Positions 33,873 through 45,135 of a DNA stretch of 64,000 nucleotides are shown here, piece after piece. The position numbers were made by a program, and so were the translations under genes. Source of the DNA: Trematomus loennbergii (lineage: Eukaryota; Chordata; Actinopteri; Perciformes; Nototheniidae); NCBI GenBank assembly GCA_012861695.1, contig JAAOOA010000060.1, positions 7,046,697 to 7,110,696 of the forward strand. Direction: 5' to 3'. A model generated the notes under the pieces. The model was not told the origin of the DNA, did no database searches, and was given only the letters and a program-made list of their open reading frames with translations. Position 1 is the first letter of the stretch; every line of letters starts with the position of its first letter.

Positions 33873-34444
33873 ATCTAGACCAGGGGTTTTCAAAGTGTGG
33901 GAAGGTGAGCCTCCCCTCAGAGAACATAAGAACAGCCGCGCCCCCCCTACCAGTTATTATTGCTATTATTATTATTGTTGTTGTTGCTATAATGCAGGGG
34001 TATTCAATTGCATTTCAAAGAGGTCCAGTAAGAGAAAATGTCATTAAATGCTCTGTTTTCGCTGTCTACCTTTCTCTTTTTTGAGCACGCCATTTGAAAT
34101 TACTCACTGCTGTTTCTCTCTTCTTGTCTCGTCTCTGTGTGTGTGTTTGAATCTATCGTGCTGACTCACTGACTGCACCGATTTGATTGACTGAGTAGCG
34201 TCACCTCCTTAAAACATTAAACAACAACTTTTCTAAACCTTTTTATCTTTATGTTTTAAAAATGTTTTATTTATTTTTTTAACATTTTCAACATCGTGGA
34301 TAAATCCTTATGCTCCCGGCAACACACTGAACGTCAACTTTGCCTCCTTATTACACTCACCCCTACTTTAGTGGGAACAATGAGTCTGCGTCTTTGATGC
34401 GCACAGGCAGATGATGCGGGGATGCAATGTAGACGGGAGTAAAC

Positions 34445-34718
34445 ATTACATTGCATTTAGCTGACGCTTTTATCCAAAGCGACTTACAATAAGTGCATTC
34501 GACCAGGAAGATACAAACTTGAAGAAAACAGAATCATATAAGTACATCAGGTTTCATAGAGCCAAAACATTTCAAGTGATACTCAACTGGCTTTAGATAA
34601 GCCAGTCCTTTATTAGTATATAAGTGCTTTGTTAGCAATTCTTTGTTAGTAATTCTATCGCTCGAAGTGGAGTCGAAAGAGATTAGTTTTCAGTCTGCGC
34701 CGGAAGATGTGTAGGCTT
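34445..34718 (-). mobile_element. 5'-truncated L2 LINE copy with target duplication
   Basis: Reverse complement of the 3' end of the L2 at 39,790-40,070. It includes the terminal hairpin CGCTTTGGATAAAAGCG (34,465-34,481 inverted). GTAAAC flanks it on both sides (34,439-34,444; 34,719-34,724). Only the last residues of the ORF2 product and the 3' UTR remain. It inserted into the hAT after that element was in place. Confidence 0.9.
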
Positions 34719-34800
34719 GTAAACGCAGATCATCCTCTGGCTGCAGCCTTGACCGGTACTTGCTTTTGATCAAAGTAAGTATTATTAAAATTAAAATAAA

Positions 34801-34935
34801 GGGCGTGCCGGCCGTCAGCGAACCGAGCCATGAAAATCCTAGCTTCAAATAATCGTGGTCATACTTACTCCGTTTTCTGCCAGACGCTGTCTCCTCTTTC
34901 ACTTTAGGTAACTTCACTACTAAAAATCGATCCAT
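34801..34935 (-). pseudogene. N-terminal exon relic of a ZBED5/SCAND3-like hAT transposase
   Basis: The minus-strand frame from the ATG at 34,935 begins Met-Asp-Arg-Phe-Leu-Val and continues with a basic stretch Lys-Arg-Ser-Lys-Tyr and Asp-Tyr-Leu-Lys-Leu-Gly-Phe. This is the usual opening of Charlie-group hAT transposases and of host proteins domesticated from them (ZBED5, FAM200, GTF2IRD2 C-terminus). The BED-like Cys-x2-Cys motif that normally follows is absent: after about 45 residues the frame becomes hydrophobic, Leu/Ile-rich and unlike the family, so the exon was probably cut at a splice site or deletion. No catalytic residues remain. It lies inside the hAT at 33,881-35,076. Confidence 0.65.
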
Positions 34936-35084
34936 GTTGCCGCTCGCATAAAGTCAGCTGAAGTTAACTAGCTAGATTTCACTGTTTCTCGTTATTTTTT
35001 TCTCACGCTGCACCTCCCCTGAAGCTCTCTGGCGCCCCCCCCCGGGGAGGCGCGCCTCACACTTCGAAAACCGCTGATCTAGAC

Positions 35085-35591
35085 TACTCATAGTGTTGCT
35101 ATACTTGGCGTTGGGACGCACTAACACTCAAAAAGCTAATAAGTAAAGTAGCGTCTTGATTAGCATTGGACTTGAATTGGTTGCTAGAAACATGAATCCA
35201 AACTACTGCTAATGTTGCAGGACTTTATCTACTGCCTTATAGACCACTGTTTGCAAAAAAATTGCCCATAACATCTTTATATGGTGATAATAGGTCAATA
35301 ATGTGTTTACAGCTTGTTGCCTTCAACAGGCCAATATTATAGTAAGGCTGGTTTAAAGAATGAGGTTATTTTACATTGTCAACAAATCTTATGGATAGAC
35401 AAAACTAGCAATTAATTTCTCATTTGAATATCTCTAATTCTCCTTATTCTCCCTTTAATACTCAGCCCTGTGTCCATTTGTTTCAAATTAAGCTATTTCC
35501 TTTTTATTTTTTAAAGGTTTCAATAATTATTCAACCAGTTGGGTAAGGGTAGCTTTTAAAAGATTACATTTTCAGACAAACAATAGCTATA
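35085..35591. other. Non-coding
   Basis: Nothing recognised between the two hAT copies. Confidence 0.45.
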
Positions 35592-35599
35592 ATTTAGAT

Positions 35600-36664
35600 C
35601 AGGGGTGGGGAACCTCTGGCCTCTGCGAGACCATTTGGTACGGCCCTCGAGGTAATTTATAAACACACGCAAAAAAGAAAAAATGAAAGAAATCTAGACC
35701 GCAAAAGAATTAAACAAGCGAGTCCCTGTTTTTCCTGGCCAAGGTCAGGGTCCTTGAACACAACACGAGCCTAACGTGTCATCACGTGGTATATGTCTCG
35801 TCTGACAGCGGTGTAGTGCTGACGGAGAGCACCAGAACGCCGCTCCGGCACTTCAGAAATTGCAGTACCCATAAGGAGCCGTACACATGCCGCAGTATTT
35901 GCGTGGCTGTGTCTTTAGTTGAAAGCCCAGTGGCGATCTGTTCATCTGTCATACTGATCATACAGTCAATAACTTTGTTGTTATTAGCATCTGGTTAGCT
36001 AGCTATGCTAACGAATATAAGAAGCTGTTTCTACAACCAGTGAGGTAAAGGCACATCTTTATATGATCATTATAGTTATAAAAAAATAAGAGAATAAAGT
36101 AAACTGGTATAAAATACTTTATGACAGTAAAAAAAAGTTGTTACAAAGAATACCGTTTGAAAGGGGAGTGATTTGTATAATATCCATAAATAAAAATAAA
36201 ATCTGCTTACAGTTCTGTTTCATATGGGTGTTGAGAGATGTATCCATAGATCTCTTAATGTTGCTCTCAAAGTGCACCAGATTGATGCTTTTAATTTCAA
36301 CATTTAAAAAAAAATCTTCCCGGGGGAGCATGCCCCCCGAACCCCCCTAGAGGAGGTTAGGTCCCCCCCCCCACTTAAATCATGTTCACATGGATAGGAA
36401 ACTAAATACATTTGCACACATCTTGTGTCCATATCTTTCTGTTTTGGTAGTCATGCCACAACCGTGCACTTGCATGCATGCGCGAGTCATGGTAAGATAT
36501 CTGGATTAAGAGGTTGCTTTTTCTTTGCACAGCATGAAAGAAAGGCGAAATAAATGGGCTGTGATTTTCTTATTTTTAAGCAGAGGTCAATAATTTGTAC
36601 GGCCCTCGGAGGATGTTGAAAAAATTGAAATGGTCCTTGAGAGGAAAAAGGTTCCCCTCCCCTG
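35600..36664. mobile_element. Non-autonomous hAT, sister copy 2
   Basis: Same family and orientation as 31,502-32,554, with similarity along the whole length. Ends CAGGGGTGGGGAACCTC and the inverse of CAGGGGAGGGGAACC. The flanks are ATTTAGAT at 35,592-35,599 and 36,665-36,672. It holds small indels relative to copy 1 (for example GAAAGCCCAGTGGCG near 35,920 is absent there). Confidence 0.92.
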
Positions 36665-36672
36665 ATTTAGAT

Positions 36673-38314
36673 GATTACACGTGACATGTTTAGTGTAACA
36701 GTAGCAAATATAGTGCAGAGTAATACTGTCACCTTAAGCTACTGGTCACACTATAGCATGTAAGTCTAGCTAAGCATCTTAAGTTTATTGACCTGTAGGT
36801 GCCTTTGATCAAGAACGATATATTTCTCTAAAAAAACACATGTTGGAGTATATACCACAGTTGATGGTTAACTTTCTTCTCTTTCCTGAGGTTAAAACTG
36901 CACCCACTCTATGACATGCACCTCCATGCAAATAAGTGTATTTGTAATTGACCTCACATCTGAGCAGAGGCACCAGCCTAAGAGGATAATTATGAGAGGA
37001 TCTGTGCTAATGATGTCTTTAAGTTTCAGTGCCCTCCGCCATTTTGTCAACTTTGACCCGAGGAATAGTTTGCACTGGTAGGATTGTGAAAAGTTCAATT
37101 AAGCCGTAATTCGAGGCAGAGACCGCATAATAATTGCAAGACAGTGGGTGGTCTTTGAGTTGAGTTTGAGCATGCCTAATAGGTATTATGTCTCACTTCG
37201 CACCAGCTATTAGCATCTGTTCCCTGATCTGAGATGCTGCTGAATAATCACAAGAATAGGCAACAATCTCACTGTGCTTAATACGTATGCCTGGTCCCTT
37301 CAGAGTTAAGAGAAAGATAATGAAGACATTTTGTTTATAATTATAAACTTACATAGGCAGTCAGATTCAAAACTATATATTTAAACTAAACAAAAAAACA
37401 TATATGTTTTACTACTTTAAAAGGGAAGGCTGGATGTTTTTTTTAGATTTACTTTGCATGGTTGCCTTAGGCTAAAAAGCTAAAGTACAACTCACTGGCT
37501 CTTGTTAAACATCAGAGACATGTACTTAGAGAAAACTCTCTTCATCTTCAATCTTGGCTGTATCTGATATATTGGCTAGAATTAATGAAAGTATGCTGGA
37601 CTGAATATTAGGACACATCTGTTCTATCAAGAGGCATGTGCTCCTGGGGATTTCTATAGCAAAGCTTCCTTTAATGAACTCACTAAAAGAGGAGAAAGGG
37701 AAAAAATAAGATTCCGTGAATGCTCTAACTGGATGTTAGTAGAGTGCACGTTTCACATGTGGCAGAATTAATTGTTTTCCATCTCCAAAATGGCACAAGC
37801 CATTACTGCCCTGAAAACAAATCACTGCAAAACTGGTGACAATTACCTCTTGCACTTCGGAATCTTCCACCTGAGCCAAATAAATAACACGCTTGTTTCT
37901 GAAAGGGGTTCACAGTAAACTATGGGTAGAATGGCCGTGCATATAACATGCTGAGTAATTGAGTCCACCATGCATATTTATGACTAAATAGACACTCTGT
38001 CGGCCCCTGGATTTATAGGGGAGAGTTGTGGTTTTGGCAGAGGCTCTGCTCTGCAATCTATCGCTTTATAAAGGGCTTTAGCGAGCAAAACAGTCAATCT
38101 GTCATTTCTATTAGAAGGGGATATATCAGCACACTGCGCCACATGGTCAACAGATCATGTTGCTGTAGGCAATGGCTCTAAATTGTCCATGGAAAGGAAG
38201 TGATCACTGTTGGCCAAATAGAAGAGTAAGAATAGAGCAGAGCTTGTGGCATCACTGAAGGAGCTGCCATTGATTAGGGTTAGGGTAAGGGTAACACTAA
38301 ATGAAAGACATTTA
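36673..38314. other. Unique non-coding DNA
   Basis: No gene recognised. The part 37,700-38,060 is repeat-free and has a varied composition. Confidence 0.4.
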
Positions 38315-38811
38315 AGGGAGCTGTTTTTTGTGTTTTTCCTTTCCCGTAGCATGTTATAGTTTTTTTGTCCGTGTAAATGGTCTGCAAAGGCTAAAATCCC
38401 AAAGTTCCCTCCACAGGGAGTTTCTCTCCTGAAACGCCACCATTGGACTCCTTTGTTTACTTTTTTTCAGTTCAATTCAAAGGCTTTATTGTCATATGCA
38501 CAGTAGCTAAAGTGTAGAAATGGCAATTCAAATCTTAAGTCCCAAGCTCCTCCAACATTGCAACATAGTTATAGGACATAAAACAATAAAACTACCTCTG
38601 TAACATTCAAATTCAAAGATTCAAAAAGTGAATTGTCATATCATATACACAACTACGGTGTGTATATACAAATACAATTAAATATAAATTAAAAAAACAA
38701 TAAAGATATTGCAAGCTCAGGCATTAAGCAATATTATGTCCTGTGGGATAAAACTATCCCTGAGTAGGGCGGTTTTTGTCCTGATTCTGCGGTTGTGGCA
38801 CAAAACCCCCT
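38315..38811. repeat. MITE fragment and retroposon-like fragment
   Basis: Bases 38,315-38,460 match the left part of the 22,016 MITE (GTAAATGGTCTGCAAAGGCT). From 38,470, TTCAAAGGCTTTATTGTCAT and later CCTGTGGGATAAAACTATCC are typical of a fish non-LTR retroposon end in minus orientation. The L2 at 38,812 starts directly after it. Confidence 0.45.
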
Positions 38812-39883
38812 GCACTTTCCCTCCTCACCTCCTACCTCGAAGACCGCACCTACAGGGTAACTTGGAGAGGGTCCGAGTCCGACCCGTGTCAATTATCTAC
38901 AGGGGTCCCTCAGGGCTCTGTCCTTGGTCCCCTCCTCTTCTCTCTGTACACAAACTCGCTCGGATCTGCCATTAGCCCGCATGGTTTTTCATACCATTGT
39001 TATGCTGACGACACTCAATTAATTTGGTCTTTTCCCTGTTCAGAAACCCAGGTCGTTGCACACATCTCTGCTTGTCTAGCTGGCATCTCTCAGTGGATGT
39101 CTGCTCACCACCTCAAGCTCAACCTTGAGAAGACTGAACTGCTTTTTCTTCCGGGAAAAGATTGTCCCACTCTTGACCTAACAATCAACATCGGCCGCTC
39201 TGTTGTTTCCCCCGACTCAGACTGCAAGAAATCTGGGTGTGACCCTGGATAACAAACTGTCCTTCAGAGCAAACATCGCTGCTACAACCCGCTGCTGCAG
39301 ATACACTCTTTACAACATCAGAAGGATACGTCCCCTCCTGACCCAGAAAGCGACGCAGCTTCTGGTCCAGGCTCTCGTCATCTCACGCCTAGACTACTGC
39401 AACTCCCTCCTGGCTGGTCTACCTGCATGTGCCATCCGACCTCTGCAGCTCATCCAGAATGCAGCGGCTCGTCTGGTCTTCAACCTTCCTAAATTCTCCC
39501 ACACCACACCGCTCCTCCGCTCCCTTCACTGGCTTCCAGTAACTGCTAGAATCCACTTCAAGACACTGGTACTTGCGTACCATACTGTGAATGGTTCTGG
39601 CCCTTCCTACATCCAGGACATGGTTAAACCATACACCCCAGCACGTGCACTCCGCTCTGCATCAGCCAAACGGCTCGCTGCACCCTCATTTCGAGGGGGA
39701 CCCAAGTTCCCATCAGCAAAAACACGTCGGTTTGCTATCCTGGCTCCAAAATGGTGGAATGAGCTCCCCATTGACATCAGGACAGCAGAAAGCTTACACA
39801 TCTTCCGGCGCAGACTGAAAACTCATCTCTTTCGACTCCACTTCGAGCAATACAAAAAGAATACGCACTTTGATACTAACTAA
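38812..39883 (+). pseudogene. L2 reverse transcriptase C-terminal half, one frameshift
   Basis: The enzyme nicks target DNA and reverse-transcribes L2 RNA; here only the palm onwards is left. The first frame opens with Tyr-Leu-Glu-Asp-Arg-Thr-Tyr and holds the Gly-Val-Pro-Gln-Gly-Ser-Val-Leu-Gly-Pro segment and the catalytic YADD at 39,001-39,012. The frame changes near 39,205-39,225, in the thumb region. It then runs for 226 codons with the Leu-Gly-Val-Thr-Leu-Asp, Arg-Leu-Asp-Tyr-Cys-Asn-Ser-Leu-Leu and Asn-Ala-Ala-Ala-Arg-Leu-Val segments usual in L2/Rex ORF2, ending at 39,881-39,883. The endonuclease domain is absent because of 5' truncation. Both frames are otherwise free of stops, so the copy is fairly young. 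Confidence 0.9.
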
Positions 39884-40070
39884 GCACTTATATACTAACA
39901 AAGGACTAGCTTATCTAAAGTCTGTTGAGTATCACTTGAAATGGTTTGGCTCTATGAAACCTAATGTACTTATATGATTCTGTTTTCTTCAAGTTTGTAT
40001 CTTCTTGGTCGAATGCACTTATTGTAAGTCGCTTTGGATAAAAGCGTCAGCTAAATGAAATGTAATGTAA
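38812..40070 (+). mobile_element. 5'-truncated L2-clade LINE
   Basis: It carries the C-terminal half of an ORF2 product followed by a 3' UTR that ends in CGCTTTGGATAAAAGCG (40,030-40,046) and a TGTAA-type tail. The CGCTTT/AAAGCG stem with a GGATA loop is the 3' recognition hairpin known from eel UnaL2. Other L2 traces are at 34,445-34,718 and 56,910-57,480. Confidence 0.9.
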
Positions 40071-41434
40071 CGTATGCAGGTTGGCTTTGTCGTGAATTAA
40101 AAGAGAGCTCGTTTTTTTTTGTTCATTACAGTAATTAAAGTCATTCTGTTGCTATGAGGCTATTAAACAGTCTGGATATGACACAGGGGCAGTCAGAACC
40201 ACACGACAGCAGTGAAGTGACCGCCCGGTGTTTAAAAAACATGCTGCACAGAGATGCTGTCTATACCCTGGAGGCATCGTTAATGTGATGCCATTTAAAC
40301 TCCTGGCTCAGTGACTGAATCGCTGTCTGCAGAGTTGTCTCCCTAAACCTCTCAATGACACAGCGATTTGAAAAACACAACATTCGGATACACACTAAAA
40401 GGTCATTGTCTAATTATGTAACTCCAAATTGTTATTGTCCGTTGGTATTCTAATTTATTTGTGGCAGATGTAATGACAGGCGGTTGAGATATTTACCCCT
40501 GTAAGTTTAATATGTTGTAAAGAGACTTTAAACACATTTTAAGTGTGCTCTTTTTAAAAGCAGCGTGTGCTTCACATTTCATTCTGCATAGTTACACACT
40601 TTTACACCTGCCTGCCAAGTGCAAAGTATTTCTGACCACTAACCACAGAGCAGTTTCACAGTAGCCATAAGTATGCGGAGAGAAACTCAGGTTTAATTGA
40701 CTTTCCAGCTGGCCCTTAACCCATTTTTCCAATAGCAAATTTGACTATGAATAATATCCTTATTGTATAAACTAGGAATATTACAGTGGAGTGTGATGTT
40801 GTTTTACCACCATCAACTGCACAACTTAAACTAAAGTCCTTTTTTGAATACATTGTTAATAAAATACTTAATTAATATGAAGTGTTGTGTGGAATAATAT
40901 AAGATAAGGTTGCTAACAGTGAAATCACTTAGAGGGCTAAACAATTATGAGAGACAAATGAGAGATGTTAAGAACATGGTCATTGTTTAGCTTCATGCTA
41001 ATAGCTAGCCGTAGTGACCGTAACAAGTCATGGGGGGCTAACATTAGCGCACAACAGCTTTGAGCGGAAAGCTAGACAAAGCACAATTCATAAACTCATG
41101 AATTAAAATTGCTCTAGAATGGATCCAAAAAAAAAAAGTCAGATTATAAATACAAATTGTAATAACACAAATACATACTTATGCAGCTATTGAAAATAAT
41201 CTTCCTTAACAAAATGTCAGTTTGCTTCATTTGTTCGGATAAGGATGCCAACGGTGAGATCTCTCAGACAGATAAACTATTATTATAGAGAAAAACAGAG
41301 AGATGTAAAGAACAAGCCTTTCTTTACCCTGCCCCTGCATTGGACTCAAAGGATATTTTCTTTGGTAAACAAATTGCACCACACAAAAATACAATAAAAA
41401 AAAATTGTTTTAAAGTTTGAACTGGGCTCTTTAG
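40071..41434. other. Non-coding
   Basis: Nothing recognised apart from short A/T runs. Confidence 0.45.
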
Positions 41435-41641
41435 TCATAAGGTTGTTTTAACAGCCTGTCCTCCTCCAAAAAACGACCAAATAGGTTGATTGTTCAAGCG
41501 CTTATTACAACCTATAATCACGTTTTAAAGTTTTCGACCTCTAGTGCTCCCGTTGACTGCAAACGCTCCGGTGGGTCGTAAATTCACAATTAACACTCTC
41601 TGGAAAATCCTAAATTGTAGGATAGTTTGACCATTAAAATT
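41435..41641 (+). repeat. Left inverted repeat of a 14.7-kb composite
   Basis: About 165-200 bp are the near-exact reverse complement of 55,926-56,115 (shared GATTGTTCAAGCGCTTATTA, GCAAACGCTCCGGTGGGTCG and AATCCTAAATTGTAGGATAG). Directly outside both copies stands GCTCTTTAG (41,426-41,434; 56,136-56,144), a possible 9-bp target duplication as in Mutator-like elements. The outermost 20 bases of the two arms do not match well, so this is not settled. Confidence 0.65.
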
Positions 41642-41646
41642 AAGGT

Positions 41647-42060
41647 GCTCCTCCGATCGCCAATTTTCGATCGCGGGGCCGATACCGATCGCCGATCCGA
41701 TCGAGTGGGTGGGGGCTATGGGGATCTTCCATTTAAAGTGATGTTTAAAACTCAGTTAATGGGGCTCATTCACTGGCGCTTCCACAAACAACAACCAACA
41801 TAATTATTACATTCAAATGAAGTACATTATTCAAGTTTACATTAACTAGGATAATAACACGGGAGAAATTAGCGGAAGCGCTCTCTTTTCCTCTCTCCCT
41901 CTCTCCCTCCCTGACAGCCCGTCAGTATCACATGCAGCTCACTGATCCAGTAATGAGTGACCCGACAGTGAAGAATAAATATATTTATAACTAGTTTAGC
42001 TTGTGTAACAGAATGACACGCACTTAAAAATTCACTGAAGCCAATGTTCAAAGGTTAACA
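41647..42060. repeat. Repeat fragment, GATCG-rich
   Basis: GTGCTCCTCCGATCGCC followed by repeated GCCGATCCGATCG-like motifs is typical of the end of another fish hAT family; the opposite end was not found. Confidence 0.35.
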
Positions 42061-42916
42061 GTTGAGAGCACGACCTGCTTATTATCTTCAAACTGACATG
42101 ATGTTACTCTCCAGATTGAGACCTCTCCAACAATGTTTTGTGTTTACTCTAGTGGCGCCGGAAGTAGGGGGCCATTGGCCCCCCACTTTACAGCCCTGCC
42201 CCACATTTTCACAGCGCCGGATGCCGCGGAACAGTATCCCGTTTCAATAATTCCCCTCTACTCTATAGTCGTCGCATCTAAAAAGAACGCGATCTGATCT
42301 AGCTGTGTATATTTTGTTATTTTTGCAAATTGAGGAGATGATAAGACTATCTCATTAGCTACAGGCTCAGCGACTGAGGCTCATATATTGCATTCGGTAA
42401 AATAAAGCAGGCAAACACAACAGGTAGAATATGTACATTTTAATCCAATCAAAGAGGACATTGTCAAACCATTCAAATGTATCCAGTGTACATTACAACC
42501 AATAAAAAAGCTTGTTTCTTTGTTACGTTGTTCTGTGTAAGCCGTTAACCTAGCTAGATAAACTTAGCTATTGATATAGCAAACATGTCAAAAGAACCAG
42601 CGCATAATAAATACAGTCAAACAAAACTGAACTTCAACAACTTCAATGTCACATCCCTGACATCCACAACTCCGGAGCCTGGCCCTTCAACCCTAGAACC
42701 AGCGCAGCCAGATGAACCCCAGGGCAGCAGCTCTGCGATGCTGAGACTGTCAAAACCGCGGCATCGTTGAACCGAAACAGGCTGGTTCCGACCGCATGGA
42801 GGTTTGTTGTCGGGACATTGAGACGGGTAAAGCTGCACAGCTAATTGTAGAAAAAAAGGAGACCGCTAGATCGTTTGGGCAAAGAGAAAGGTACATCATG
42901 CAGAATGGTACAAAAC

Positions 42917-43117
42917 GGGGGTACGTATTGTAACCCTAGTTATATAAACACAGGCGGAGCCCTCTACTGGACTCTATGGGTACTACTCTCTATCATGCTG
43001 TGCGTGCTTTCACCTACTGAATTTACGTAAACGTAGCCGGCCAATCGGGGCGAGCCTACCTGAATGCGCGCGCAGGCCCACAGTATATAAGGCGGCTCCA
43101 GCCGCCGCCCCACTATC
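42917..43117 (+). repeat. DIRS left terminal inverted repeat
   Basis: Bases 42,961-43,117 are the reverse complement of 48,833-48,990 with almost no differences by eye, including GCCCACAGTATATAAGGCGG. The outer 44 bases (starting GGGGGTACGTATTGTAACCC) are specific to this end. Confidence 0.9.
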
Positions 43118-43162
43118 GTATACACTCTTCAGCGAGCGGACTAGGAAAGACAGGGCCTCCAG

Positions 43163-43260
43163 GTAGAGGGCTCCGCCTGTGTTTTATAACTAGGGTTACA
43201 ATACGTAACCCCCCGTTATATCTCTCACAGGCTCCGCCCTCTACTGGACTCTATGGGTAC
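43163..43260. repeat. DIRS internal complementary region
   Basis: Bases 43,163-43,210 are the complement of the outer left end (ending TAGGGTTACAATACGTAAC). Bases 43,215-43,260 are the complement of the outer right end (starting GTTATATCTCTCACAGG). The two ends are thus written side by side, as the DIRS replication model requires to make a circular junction. Confidence 0.9.
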
Positions 43261-43426
43261 AGTGGGCGGAGCCCCGATGTATAAACGCCCTGTCGTCCAA
43301 CAACATCGACCCACCACACCGTCCCTGACCGGCTTTTGGCTAATATCCACTGCATCCCCACTTCCTCCCATCCGGTTGTAACCGTGGAGAAGTCGGGGCC
43401 GCAACTTGGATAAGGCACACTCACAC

Positions 43427-43700
43427 ACGCTTACCTCGTGTAGAGTGTGCATGGAAAAAAATTGTGCGGAGACTCCGTCTGGAGCCTACCGCGCACCATG
43501 TTCCCCAGGTCCCTCAGGAGCATGGGAAAACATAAGTGCACCACATCCCCCACACTCACACACGCTCCGTGTAGAGTGGGCATGGACAATAGTGAGGAAG
43601 GCTCTCCCAGCCATGGGCAGGCGGGGAGAGTCCTCCAGCCCTGTATGGGGCTGATTGTACACCATGTCTCCCGAGTCCCTCAGGAGCATGGGAAAACACA
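43427..43700. repeat. Local tandem duplication at the recombinase end
   Basis: Two units about 165 bp apart share CTCACACACGCT, GTGTAGAGTG and GTCCCTCAGGAGCATGGGAA (43,509 and 43,675). A third partial unit is seen near 43,818. Confidence 0.7.
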
Positions 43701-44709
43701 AGTGTTTTATGTCCAGGGGATAACATTTTATGAAGGGGCCTGGCGTAGACCAAGAACGCCGCCGTGCATATATCTTCTACACTCACGCCGCTGAATAAGG
43801 CTGTTGACACAGCCACAGCCCGTGTAGAATGTGCACGGACCCCAGTGGGGAGGGCTCTCCCCGCCCGTCCATAGGCATGTGTAATGCACCTGCATAGCCA
43901 TCCTGTTAGGCGCTTCTTTGAGAGGGCTTTTCCAGCCACACCATCCCAAAGCACACAAACAGTTGTTCAGTGCGCCTAATGGCAGCCGTGCGCTCTACAT
44001 AGCATGCTAGCGCACGCACTGGGCAGAGGAGGTGCAATTTAGCCTCCCTGGCCCCAATATGGGGTGGAAGATTAAAGCCACCTAACTGAATAGCCCTTGC
44101 TCTGAATGAACTTCTGATACTCTTAGGAGTAAAGGAGTGGTTCGGCCTGAGTGTCGCCCCGCTATGGTCACCCCGGATCAAAAGACAACTTGGGTGTACC
44201 GACAGAGCGGTCAGCTCGGACACTCTTTTAGCCGAAGTCAAGGCAAGTAGCAATGCTGTCTTCCATGACAGTGCTACTAGGGAGGAAAGCTCCAGAGGCT
44301 CAAATGGTTCTGTGACCAGAGCCTCGAGCACCAACGGCAGGTCCTACTGCGGGGCGGAGGCGTGCACTACCGGGCGCTGCCTCCTGACCCCCTGCAAAAA
44401 CCGCGTCATAAGCGGCTGACTGAAGGCTGACCTGCCTCCAAATCCCTCATGGCAGGACGAAATGGCTGCTGCATACACCTTAATTGTGGAATGAGCCAGC
44501 CCCCTGTCCACCAGTATCTGTAAGTAGGTAAGAATAGAGCCCAGCGTGCACGACAGAGGCTCTAGACTCCTTCCTTCACACCATCGCCGGAATCCCGCCC
44601 ACTTTGGCCTGTAACAAGCTGTGGTGGATTCTGCTCTTGCTGCTTGGATAGTCTGAATAACGTTATCAGACAGCCCCACCTGTCTCAGCCTGTCCCTCTC
44701 AGGAGCCAA
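43700..44709 (-). pseudogene. DIRS tyrosine recombinase, broken
   Basis: This enzyme integrates the circular DNA form in place of an integrase. The minus-strand frame from 44,709 gives the helical core-binding part. An in-frame TAG at 44,344-44,346 interrupts it, and the frame continues with the first catalytic Arg in Ser-Ala-Lys-Arg-Val-Ser-Glu-Leu near 44,226. A frame change near 43,930 moves the His-Ser-Thr-Arg box (43,820-43,831), the second HxxR motif, into another frame. The Cys-Tyr-Pro-Leu-Asp segment with the nucleophilic Tyr (43,720-43,722) is in a third. All signature residues are still visible but not in one frame, so no active enzyme could be made from this copy. Order and spacing match DIRS recombinases. 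Confidence 0.88.
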
Positions 44710-44832
44710 GCCTGGAGAGGTTGGCCCAGAGTGGGTAACGCCCCTATTGCACCTGCTTCCTGAGACAGCGCTCCCCAGACCTGAGGAATCGCTCAGGGCT
44801 GGCCCACCATCATCTGTGTTACCCCCGCGTTA

Positions 44833-45135
44833 CCACGGCGCCAGGCGGCGATCTGGGGCCACCAGGATGATTGACAGCTGTTCCCGCCTCACCCTCTCCA
44901 GGAGGGGGGGGATAAGGTGCAGCGGTGGAAAGGCGTAAAGCAGCTTTCTTGGCCATGGCTCGTGTGCAAACGTGTCGACCCCCAAGGGCGGGTTGTCCCA
45001 CCGAGCCAGGGAGAACCACAGGGCACAGTGGCTGTTGCGCCGATTGGCGAACAGGTCCACCTCTGCTCTACCGAACTGAGTCCAGACCTGCTTCACCACC
45101 TCCGGGTGAAGCCTCCACTCGTCTGGCAGGGGTCC
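44833..45135 (-). pseudogene. DIRS methyltransferase-like segment
   Basis: Continues in frame from RNase H. It shows Glu-Val-Asp-Leu-Phe-Ala, an Asn-Ser-His-Cys segment, Leu-Gly-Val-Asp and Tyr-Ala-Phe-Pro-Pro-Leu, the conserved run found between RNase H and recombinase in vertebrate DIRS elements and compared in the literature with phage N6-adenine methyltransferases. Whether it has catalytic activity in any DIRS is not known. This part has no stop over about 100 codons. The normal C-terminal extension towards the recombinase is not recognisable beyond 44,833. Confidence 0.75.

Larger units (their letters stand above)
33881..35076 (-). mobile_element. Non-autonomous hAT with BED-type transposase exon
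   Basis: Left end CAGGGGTTTTCAAAGTGTG and inverted right end CAGCGGTTTTCGAAGTGTG, flanked by ATCTAGAC on both sides (33,873-33,880; 35,077-35,084). This matches the hAT preference for a TCTAGA-like core. A TTA/TTG microsatellite lies near 33,955-33,990. It contains a 274-bp L2 insertion and one transposase exon. Confidence 0.93.

Noticed and set aside
43486..43794. Several overlapping open frames near the DIRS left end
   Set aside because: Shadows of the recombinase and of the tandem duplication; only the frames with the HxxR box and catalytic Tyr are meaningful.
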